This document shows positions 46,376 through 52,639 of a stretch of 64,000 bases of DNA, piece after piece. The position numbers and the translations under genes are program-made. The stretch lies in contig JAAZCA010000009.1 in assembly GCA_012513515.1 (NCBI GenBank), positions 38,084 to 102,083 of the forward strand, read 5' to 3'. The notes under the pieces are model-generated. The model made no database searches. It saw nothing but the letters and a program-made list of their open reading frames with translations, and had not been told where the DNA came from. The stretch comes from Myxococcales bacterium (GTDB lineage: Bacteria; UBA10199; 2-02-FULL-44-16; JAAZCA01). Position 1 is the stretch's first letter, and each line of letters starts with the position of its first letter.

Positions 46376-46726
46376 TTAAGATGCCGGATTAAACTTCTTC
46401 AGATTGATGATCATCGCGTACGCCCTGCGAAGCAGCGTTTTCAGCTCCTCCTGATAGCCTGCCGATATATATCCATAAACCGACAAGATATCGATAATCG
46501 AGGCGACCTCGGCTATTGACCCTAGCGAAATATCGAAAAACCGATTTCTGTCTCTCTGCAACCTCCTGCCGTTTCCCTCCGCCAAGTTAAGTAGCGTGCT
46601 AGAAAGCGCCCGTTTAAGCTGATCCTCCAGATAGTAATTCCCCCTTGGAAGGGATCCGATTAGCTCTGGCATCTTTTTTGCGACCGAAAGCAAAAGTCCG
46701 TAGCAGTGAAGCCGCTGATGATTCAT
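46376..46726 (-). CDS. Four-helix-bundle protein, left copy of an inverted pair
   Basis: A 116-residue protein of the S23/intervening-sequence four-helix-bundle family. Typical features are the N-terminal helix HQRLHCYGLLLSVAKKMPELI, QLKRALSSTLLNLAEGNGRR, RFFDISLGSIAEVASIID, and the last helix ending in a lysine-rich stretch. The family was first seen in 23S rRNA insertions and resembles the Avd protein of diversity-generating retroelements. No rRNA or reverse transcriptase is here. It is a divergent paralogue of the next gene, about 70-75% identical by eye over the 5' half. GGAGG precedes the start. Confidence 0.85.
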   Translation of the reverse strand: MNHQRLHCYGLLLSVAKKMPELIGSLPRGNYYLEDQLKRALSSTLLNLAEGNGRRLQRDRNRFFDISLGSIAEVASIIDILSVYGYISAGYQEELKTLLRRAYAMIINLKKFNPAS

Positions 46727-46740
46727 TTAAAACCCCCTCC

Positions 46741-46801
46741 TTGTGATTTTAATTTCAAAACCTCTCACTTCGGTCGGGAGGTTTTGAAATTAAAATCACA
46801 A
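46741..46801. repeat. 24-bp perfect inverted repeat with UUCG-type loop
   Basis: Left arm 46741-46764 and right arm 46778-46801 are exact reverse complements. The 13-base centre contains AC-TTCG-GT, so the stem can continue to a cUUCGg tetraloop, a very stable RNA fold. Both flanking genes start just outside the arms, each with its own GGGAGG-type ribosome binding site, making the whole locus symmetrical. Confidence 0.9.
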
Positions 46802-46812
46802 AGGGAGGCGTT

Positions 46813-47148
46813 ATGTTCGGACATCAGCGGCTTTACTGCTACAATCTTTGCCTTGGGGTGGCAAAAAGGATGCCAGAGCTAATCGACTCTTGGCCCTCGG
46901 GATCGGGCTATCTAGTGGATCAGCTTAAAAGGGCACTTTCGAGCGTTATACTAAATATCGCGGAGGGGAACGGCAGGAGGTCGATCAAGGAGAGAAGGAG
47001 GTTTTTCGATATCGCGATAGGATCTGCTACCGAAGTATCCTCTATCTTCGATGTCGCTATCGCTTATGGATATATCAGCAAGCCTATCTACGAGGAGCTT
47101 CAATCGGCGCTGCTTCAGGCGGTGAGGATGCTCTACAAACTGAAGTGA
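46813..47148 (+). CDS. Four-helix-bundle protein, right copy of an inverted pair
   Basis: A 111-residue paralogue of the left copy. The N-terminus (HQRLYCYNLCLGVAKRMPELI), QLKRALSSVILNIAEGNGRR and RRFFDIAIGSATEVSSIFD align with it throughout, without gaps after the first two residues. The C-terminus is five residues shorter. GGGAGG lies before the ATG. Both copies keep an open frame and similar residues in all four helices, so both appear functional. Confidence 0.85.
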   Translation: MFGHQRLYCYNLCLGVAKRMPELIDSWPSGSGYLVDQLKRALSSVILNIAEGNGRRSIKERRRFFDIAIGSATEVSSIFDVAIAYGYISKPIYEELQSALLQAVRMLYKLK

Positions 47149-47272
47149 TCGTCGGTCGTGGTCGCTAATCTCTGATCTTTAATCCGATTTTGTCTAACCT
47201 TATTAATATTCTACAAAATTGAGCTATCTCAAAGAATAAGATTTTTGTTCACGAGACATTCATATGTTTTAC

Positions 47273-47300
47273 TTGCCTTGTCGTCTCTTTTACCTATACT
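47273..47300 (+). promoter_or_regulatory. Candidate promoter of the cysteine hydrolase operon
   Basis: TTGCCT at 47273-47278, a 16-base spacer and TATACT at 47295-47300. Transcription would start near 47307, giving a leader of about 70 bases. The -10 is good and the -35 is weak. Confidence 0.45.
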
Positions 47301-47306
47301 CCCGCT

Positions 47307-47367
47307 TCGACGGTTATGACAGGTTCCACGAAACCACCCAGGCCGAAGGGCCCGGGTGTTTTTTTTT
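47307..47367 (+). ncRNA. Structured leader with terminator hairpin
   Basis: After a small GGTT/AACC hairpin (47322-47335) comes a 10-position stem with one mismatch (arms 47335-47344 and 47349-47358, loop GAAG) and nine Ts (47359-47367). It is an intrinsic terminator in shape. The two hairpins share base 47335, so they may compete. The T-run abuts GGAGGAGAG and the ATG at 47377. I could not assign it to a known riboswitch class. Confidence 0.55.
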
Positions 47368-47376
47368 GGAGGAGAG

Positions 47377-47946
47377 ATGAAAAATGTAAGTCTTAAAAAG
47401 GCCGCCCTAATCGCAATAGACATGCAGCGCTATTTTCTCGAACCGGGGGAACGAGCATGCATAGAGGGGGCAAAAAAAATCATTCCCAATATCGCGTCTC
47501 TTATGAATGAGTTTCATATCCGATCAAAACCCATCATCTTCACCAGACATGGTTATGAGATGAATGAGGATACAGGAATGATGGGAAAATGGTGGGAGGA
47601 AAAGCTCCCCATGTTGGAAGACGATGAATCGCATCTAATTGAAGAAATGAATCCCGCCCCTGCCGACCTCATCATCATAAAGAAGAGCTACAGCGCCTTT
47701 CACGGTACTGAGCTAGATACAATTCTCAAGAAAAACGACACCGAGGCCCTCGTCATCTGCGGCGTCATGACAAACCTTTGCGTTGAGACTACAGCGAGAC
47801 ACGCCTTCATGCTTGGCTATCAGCCGATCGTGGTTTCCGATGCATGCGCCGCGAAGAATATGCAGCACCATGAAGCGGCCCTTTTGAACTTGAGTTATGG
47901 ATTCTCACCGACCCCTACTACCGGAGAGCTCCTGAAATGGTTCTAA
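47377..47946 (+). CDS. Isochorismatase-family cysteine hydrolase
   Basis: A 189-residue isochorismatase/nicotinamidase-fold protein. The catalytic triad is visible: D15 in LIAIDMQ, K102 or K103 in IIIKKSYSAF, and C135 in GVMTNLCVETTARHA. FHGTELDTIL and VVSDACAAKN are family signatures. It probably hydrolyses an amide or carbamate; the substrate is not evident. An in-frame TTT-rich stretch extends the ORF to 47356, but GGAGGAGAG is directly before the ATG at 47377. It is first of a three-gene operon, with its stop overlapping the next start by 10 bases. Confidence 0.9.
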   Translation: MKNVSLKKAALIAIDMQRYFLEPGERACIEGAKKIIPNIASLMNEFHIRSKPIIFTRHGYEMNEDTGMMGKWWEEKLPMLEDDESHLIEEMNPAPADLIIIKKSYSAFHGTELDTILKKNDTEALVICGVMTNLCVETTARHAFMLGYQPIVVSDACAAKNMQHHEAALLNLSYGFSPTPTTGELLKWF

Positions 47947-48770
47947 ATTACGGACTTGCAATAGTCGGAGGGGGGCCAGCTGGGATTGCCGCAGCGATAC
48001 ACGCTTCAAGACTGGGGCTTACAACTGCACTAGTCGAAAAAAACGAACTCGGCGGTCAGGCAAACATCGCCCCCTGGATAGAGAATTATCCGGGATTCCC
48101 GGATGGGATACGGGGTAGAGATCTAATTTCCAACTTCAAGGATCAACTCGCAAGATGGAAGGTGAAAGTAATTTCAGCCGAGGCGGTATCACTTAACTTG
48201 GACGAAAATGTCTTCGTATTAAAAACGAGCGCCGGGAATATTCTAGCTCTAAATATCATAGTAGCCACCGGCATGTCCCCGAAAACGATCGGGATAAAAA
48301 ATGAAATCCCCTATGCCGATCCGGCGAAGACCCCTCACGACGGCAAAGATGTTCTCATCGCGGGAGGTGGAGACTGCGCCTTCGACCTCGCTGCAGAGTT
48401 CGCACTCAACGCGAAAAGCGTCACTATCTCCATGCGCGGCGAAAAAATATCGGCGATCCACAGGGTGGCAGAACGAGCAAAAAAGCGCGGCGTGCGGATA
48501 ATAAAGAATTCCGATCCAACGAAAATACCGTACGACATCCTCATAAGCTGCATAGGTAAAAACTCTGAGGTCCCCTTCGTTCAAAATATCATCAAAAATT
48601 TCGCAGGCCTTACAATATCGCCCGGAGAGGCAAAGGCCCCAAAAGGGCTTTTCTTCGCCGGGGATATCTGCCGGGGCAGGCTGAGGCACATCGCAATCGC
48701 AGCAGGGGATGGGATAGCTGCGGCACAGTCCGCATATGAAAGGCTTAAAAAAGATGAAAATAATAAGTGA
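47937..48770 (+). CDS. FAD-dependent NAD(P) oxidoreductase, thioredoxin reductase-like without CxxC
   Basis: A 277-residue flavoprotein of the thioredoxin reductase fold. FAD binding is shown by AIVGGGPAGIAAAIHASRLG and LFFAGDICRGRLRHIAIAAGDG. The NAD(P) domain has DVLIAGGGDCAFDLAAEFA. Unlike thioredoxin reductase there is no redox CxxC; the only cysteines are single, and the protein is some 30 residues shorter. It may pass electrons to a protein or small molecule rather than to thioredoxin. It is translationally coupled to both neighbours, so it could supply electrons to the radical SAM protein; this is inference. Confidence 0.85.
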   Translation: MVLNYGLAIVGGGPAGIAAAIHASRLGLTTALVEKNELGGQANIAPWIENYPGFPDGIRGRDLISNFKDQLARWKVKVISAEAVSLNLDENVFVLKTSAGNILALNIIVATGMSPKTIGIKNEIPYADPAKTPHDGKDVLIAGGGDCAFDLAAEFALNAKSVTISMRGEKISAIHRVAERAKKRGVRIIKNSDPTKIPYDILISCIGKNSEVPFVQNIIKNFAGLTISPGEAKAPKGLFFAGDICRGRLRHIAIAAGDGIAAAQSAYERLKKDENNK

Positions 48771-49650
48771 AAGCGGCGACAAGAATCTCGCCGAGGTGTT
48801 CGTAGCCAAATTTAGGGGGGATGAAAAATTTCTCGCGGAGTTCGTGGACGCCAAGGACCCGACGATGCCGCGCAACAAAAAATGGGTCATGATATTATCG
48901 ACACAGTTCGGCTGTCCGGTGAAATGCCCTATGTGCGATTCCGGCGGAAATTATCATGGGGATCTCTCCGCCGATGAAATTCTCTCCCAGGTTCGCCACA
49001 TCCTGTCGAGATACCCGGATGAGTTCGCAAATTCTTGCGAAAAGCTCAAAATACAGTTCGCTAGAATGGGGGAACCGGCGCTAAACAACTCCGTGCTAGA
49101 AGCGCTGCGAGCACTCCCCTCCCTTGTTGCGCCGAAGTTGATGATCCCGTGCGTCGCCACGACCGCCCCCGCCGCGTCGAAGAGGTGGTTCGAAGAATTG
49201 CTGGAAATAAAAAATGAGCTTTATTCAGAACATCTCTTCCAAATACAGTTCTCGATAAATTCAACCGATCCCGCGCAAAGGGACCATATGATGCCGATAG
49301 CCAAGATGTCTTTCGACGAAATATCGAAATTCGGTAAGCGGTTCGTAAGAAGGGGAGAAAGAAAGGCAGCGCTCAACTTCACCACGGTAAAGGGACTCGA
49401 TTATGACGCCGATGTCATAGCCAGACATTTCTCCCCTGAACACTTCTGCGTAAAGATGACGCCGCTAAACCCTACCGAATCGGCCGATGAGGCAGGGCTT
49501 AGATCTTCTTTCGAAGAGATAGCCGAGCCTTTCGCGGAGAAGCTCACAGGGCACGGATTCGATGTCATACTTAGCATCGGAGATCTCAAGGAAAACGAGA
49601 TCGGCTCGAACTGCGGCCAATCGGTGCGCAGGCTTCATAAATCCATATAA
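48754..49650 (+). CDS. RlmN/Cfr-like radical SAM protein
   Basis: A 298-residue radical SAM protein. The cluster motif is C54-x3-C58-x2-C61 (FGCPVKCPMC). ARMGEPALN and the C-terminal NCGQSVRRL (C287) match RlmN/Cfr rRNA methylases, where that second cysteine carries the methyl group. The first catalytic cysteine of RlmN, located in TLCVSSQ, corresponds here to MILSTQ, so it appears to be missing. It also lacks the N-terminal RlmN domain, so the chemistry or target may differ. An ATG at 48736 is in frame, but the one at 48754 is better placed. It overlaps the FAD gene by 17 bases. Confidence 0.85.
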   Translation: MKIISESGDKNLAEVFVAKFRGDEKFLAEFVDAKDPTMPRNKKWVMILSTQFGCPVKCPMCDSGGNYHGDLSADEILSQVRHILSRYPDEFANSCEKLKIQFARMGEPALNNSVLEALRALPSLVAPKLMIPCVATTAPAASKRWFEELLEIKNELYSEHLFQIQFSINSTDPAQRDHMMPIAKMSFDEISKFGKRFVRRGERKAALNFTTVKGLDYDADVIARHFSPEHFCVKMTPLNPTESADEAGLRSSFEEIAEPFAEKLTGHGFDVILSIGDLKENEIGSNCGQSVRRLHKSI

Positions 49651-49653
49651 AAT

Positions 49654-49754
49654 TATATACGATAATATATAAAAAATATTATTGACTGGATTTTTATATT
49701 CGATATAATATAAAAGAATCTATGGTGTATTTTTTATATACTATCTAATATAAA
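49654..49754. promoter_or_regulatory. Three 20-bp repeats and promoter of the HipBST operon
   Basis: Three related 20-mers with shared TATAT...AATATAAA ends lie at 49654-49673, 49695-49714 and 49735-49754, starts 41 and 40 bases apart. A strong promoter (TTGACT 49682-49687, 16 bases, TATAAT 49704-49709) is covered by the middle copy. The HipB-type protein encoded directly downstream is the natural candidate to bind them. Confidence 0.7.
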
Positions 49755-49770
49755 CTGCCGTGGAGAAGCT

Positions 49771-49986
49771 ATGCAGCTCAACTTAAAAAGTTTTCTAAAA
49801 AAACAAAGGAAGGTAATGAATCTCACACAGGAGGAGCTGGCCCTAAAGGCCGGAGTAGGTCTCTGTTTTGTCCGCAGCATGGAGCAAGGGAAAAAATCCC
49901 TCCGCATGGATAAGGTCAATCAAGTACTTTCCCTTTTCGGTTGTGAAATGGCGCCGATCGACAGCAAATCTGTGGAGGCGGAATGA
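49771..49986 (+). CDS. hipB: HipB-like XRE-family repressor/antitoxin
   Basis: A 71-residue helix-turn-helix protein. The HTH spans about 16-45 (NLTQEELALKAGVGLCFVRSMEQGKKSLRMD), as in HipB and the y4mF family. It should repress its own operon and help neutralise the toxin kinase. The stop overlaps the next start by 4 bases (ATGA). GGAGA lies before the ATG. Confidence 0.92.
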   Translation: MQLNLKSFLKKQRKVMNLTQEELALKAGVGLCFVRSMEQGKKSLRMDKVNQVLSLFGCEMAPIDSKSVEAE

Positions 49987-50306
49987 CCAGAAAAGCAAAT
50001 GTATTCTATTCAGATATTCTAGCAGGATACCTCGTAGAGGATTCAGAGGGATATAAATTTTTCTATGACAAAAAATATATCTCGGAAATCGACGCAAAGG
50101 CGGTCAGCCTCACTCTTCCTATATCGGAAGGGATCTACAATTCGAAAACTCTCTTCCCCTTTTTCGACGGTCTGATTCCGGAGGGGTGGCTGCTAGAAAT
50201 ATCGGTCGATCTCTGGAAACTCGACCCGAGGGACAGAATGGGACTTCTCCTTGCTTGTTGCAAAGACTGCATCGGAGCTGTATCGCTGGAGGCGGCAAAT
50301 GAGTAA
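49983..50306 (+). CDS. hipS: HipS-like protein (detached HipA N-terminal domain)
   Basis: A 107-residue protein equal to the N-subdomain of HipA: YLVEDSEGYKFFYDK, then LPISEGIYNSKTLFPFFDGLIPEGWLLE and the CCKDCIGAVSL end. In HipBST systems this separate piece is the antitoxin for HipT. It overlaps both its neighbours by 4 and 8 bases. Confidence 0.88.
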   Translation: MTRKANVFYSDILAGYLVEDSEGYKFFYDKKYISEIDAKAVSLTLPISEGIYNSKTLFPFFDGLIPEGWLLEISVDLWKLDPRDRMGLLLACCKDCIGAVSLEAANE

Positions 50307-51243
50307 GTGCCTTATATGCTACGAAGACGTGAAGAACGCCGATTACCATGAAAAATGCGCAAAGCGTTTTTTTCAAACGCATTCCGTTCCACTGCTCCCC
50401 TATAAAATTGAAGAGCTGAAAGAAATTGCAAAAAATGAAATAAGGGAAAGCTGTGCAAATATCACCGGAGTTCAGAAAAAGATTTCGTTGGGCGTGAGGA
50501 AAAGTAAAAAAGAGAGACGTTTGACCTTTACGAACGTCTGGGGACGTTTCATTTTAAAACCTCCTGCCGACAGATATCCCGAAATGCCCCAAGTTGAGCA
50601 CCTCTCGATGATGCTTGCCGAGGCTGCAAACATACAAGTTGTCCCCTACGCACTCATAAGGCTGGCTTCAGGAGAACTCGCGTATATTTCAAGACGAATA
50701 GACAGACCCAAAGACGGCGGAAAGCTTCACATGGAAGATATGTGTCAATTGACCGAACGATTGACGGAAGACAAGTACAAGGGCTCTATGGAAAATATTG
50801 CAAAGGCAATTAGACAATATTCTTCCGCGCCGATGCTGGACATTGTTAGATTTTTTGAACTAGCCATCCATTCTTTCTTGATAGGCAACGCCGACATGCA
50901 TCTTAAAAATTTTTCACTTATCATGAAAGATCCCGAGAAATTCTTCCTCTCCCCCGCATACGATCTGCTATCAACTAGGCTCTTGATCCCCGAGTCAGTA
51001 GATTCGGAGGAAATGGCGCTTCCCATATGCGGAAAAAAGAAAAAACTCAGCGGTAATGATTTTTATATTTTCGGCGAAAACATAAATCTCAACAAAATCC
51101 AGATCAAAAATGCGATTAATCTTTTTTTGGACAGACTGGAGATATTCTACGAAATCATAGATAAATCATTTCTCACCGACGATATGAAAAATGAATTTAA
51201 GGGGCTTATTAAATCCAGAGCTCTAAGGTTGCGACACTCTTAA
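50299..51243 (+). CDS. hipT: HipT-like serine/threonine kinase toxin
   Basis: A 314-residue HipA-type kinase lacking the N-subdomain. The N-terminus has a zinc-ribbon-like C4, C7, H17, C20 set. The glycine-rich loop reads NITGVQKKIS at 54-63. Lysine in FILKPPA (K87) should bind ATP. Catalytic D199 and N204 lie in GNADMHLKNFS, and the metal aspartate in PAYDLLST. All key kinase residues are intact, so the toxin is likely active; the known HipT target is TrpS. An upstream ATG at 50251 would overlap hipS more; the start at 50299 gives an 8-base overlap. Confidence 0.9.
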   Translation: MSKCLICYEDVKNADYHEKCAKRFFQTHSVPLLPYKIEELKEIAKNEIRESCANITGVQKKISLGVRKSKKERRLTFTNVWGRFILKPPADRYPEMPQVEHLSMMLAEAANIQVVPYALIRLASGELAYISRRIDRPKDGGKLHMEDMCQLTERLTEDKYKGSMENIAKAIRQYSSAPMLDIVRFFELAIHSFLIGNADMHLKNFSLIMKDPEKFFLSPAYDLLSTRLLIPESVDSEEMALPICGKKKKLSGNDFYIFGENINLNKIQIKNAINLFLDRLEIFYEIIDKSFLTDDMKNEFKGLIKSRALRLRHS

Positions 51244-51257
51244 TAACAGAGGACACA

Positions 51258-52610
51258 ATGTCAACGGACAGCTCAAATTCAGGCAACAATGAAGGGTTGA
51301 TATTCGGGCTTAACGACCGGCCAAACCTTCGCCAGTCGCTATTTGCGGCGCTGCAGCATCTGCTCGCAATATATCTTCCGATAATAACGCCGCCCCTTCT
51401 GCTTGCGCTGGCCATGGGGCTCGACCCCAAAACGACTCAATATCTCATCGGGGCCTCACTCCTCGTTTCGGGGGTAGCCACATTCATACAGGTCAGAAAA
51501 GTCGGACCGATAGGTTCTGGAATCCTAAGCATACAGGGAACGAGTTTCTCCTTCGTACCGCCGCTTATCGCAGCGGGAAAGGCCGGCGGACTACCGATGG
51601 TATTCGGCCTCACGATAGCCGGATCATTCATAGAAATTTTTATAAGCAGATTTCACGGCGCGATACGCAGGGCGATTTCGCCACTCGTAAGCGGGATAGT
51701 GGTAACGCTAATAGGCCTCACCCTCATCGGCGTCGCCGTCGAGCAGTGCGCGGGAGGAGCGCAAGCAAAGGCCCTAGGGGAATTCGGCAGCCCGACAAAT
51801 CTCACAGTTGCCGCATCTGTGATTCTGACGATAATCATCTTCAACAATTTCAAAAATATCTACCTGAGGATGGGGGCGATAACATTTGGGCTCGTCGTTG
51901 GATACATCGTTTCATTCGCGTTTGGAACGGTCGACTTCTCTTCAGGCACCGACGCGGGCTCAATAATAGCTCCATTGCCGCTGAAATTCGGCCTTTCTTT
52001 TGACATCTCGCTATTTGTCCCGGTGGCTCTCATATACGTTATCACGGTCATGGAAACGATCGGAGACCTGACCGCCACCTCCGTCGTATCTGGCGAGCCG
52101 GTGGAGGGAGACCTCTACTACAAGCGCATATCCGGCGGAGTTCTCGGCGATGGAATAAATTCCCTCATCGCAGGCCTTTTCGGATCGATGCCCAATACGA
52201 CATTTTCGCAGAATAACGGAATCATACAGCTAACCGGAATCGCGAGCAGAAAGGTGGGCTATTTCATAGCGGGGATGCTGGCACTTCTCGGCCTCTGCCC
52301 ATTTACCTCGGCGATATTTTCGGCAATGCCGGCCCCGGTTCTTGGTGGAGCGACGCTTCTCATGTTCGGAACGGTGGCAGCCGTGGGAATAAGAATCATC
52401 TCGCTCACCAAAATCGATGCGCGATCGACGATGATCATGGCGATATCCTTCGGATGCGGGATCGGGGTTGTCATGCACCCAGAGGGGCTTTCCGCACTGC
52501 CTCCATTCATAGCAGAAATGTTTTCATCTGGAATAGCATCGGGGGGAATCGCCGCGATCGTAGCGAATTTAGTTCTGCCTCGTCGGGGGACGCGTACTCA
52601 CTCCGCGTGA
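51258..52610 (+). CDS. Nucleobase:cation symporter-2 family permease (xanthine/uracil type)
   Basis: A 450-residue inner-membrane transporter with about 12-14 hydrophobic helices. The family signature QNNGIIQLTGIASR is present, along with IQGTSFSFVPP and ETIGDLTATSVVSGEP, which contains the substrate-binding glutamate. The pattern fits the xanthine/uric acid branch better than uracil permease UraA, but the substrate is uncertain. AGGA precedes the ATG, 15 bases after hipT. It converges on macB with a 29-base gap. Confidence 0.9.
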   Translation: MSTDSSNSGNNEGLIFGLNDRPNLRQSLFAALQHLLAIYLPIITPPLLLALAMGLDPKTTQYLIGASLLVSGVATFIQVRKVGPIGSGILSIQGTSFSFVPPLIAAGKAGGLPMVFGLTIAGSFIEIFISRFHGAIRRAISPLVSGIVVTLIGLTLIGVAVEQCAGGAQAKALGEFGSPTNLTVAASVILTIIIFNNFKNIYLRMGAITFGLVVGYIVSFAFGTVDFSSGTDAGSIIAPLPLKFGLSFDISLFVPVALIYVITVMETIGDLTATSVVSGEPVEGDLYYKRISGGVLGDGINSLIAGLFGSMPNTTFSQNNGIIQLTGIASRKVGYFIAGMLALLGLCPFTSAIFSAMPAPVLGGATLLMFGTVAAVGIRIISLTKIDARSTMIMAISFGCGIGVVMHPEGLSALPPFIAEMFSSGIASGGIAAIVANLVLPRRGTRTHSA

Positions 52611-52639
52611 AAACGTCCCCAAGCCAATTATATTCGAAG

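Noticed and set aside
46376..47148. Diversity-generating retroelement (four-helix-bundle proteins resemble Avd)
   Set aside because: No reverse transcriptase, template repeat or variable repeat is present nearby.
46376..47148. rRNA intervening sequence carrying the four-helix-bundle genes
   Set aside because: No 23S rRNA sequence flanks the pair.
47307..47367. Known riboswitch classes (fluoride, guanidine, preQ1, ZTP) for the leader before the cysteine hydrolase
   Set aside because: None of their conserved sequence blocks could be matched by eye; a covariance search would be needed to exclude them.
48249..48890. 213-codon minus-strand frame opposite the FAD oxidoreductase
   Set aside because: Antisense to a gene with clear FAD and NAD(P) motifs.
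37908..51243. Prophage or integrative element covering the accessory stretch
   Set aside because: No integrase, transposase, attachment-site repeats or phage structural genes were found, although the genes look horizontally acquired.
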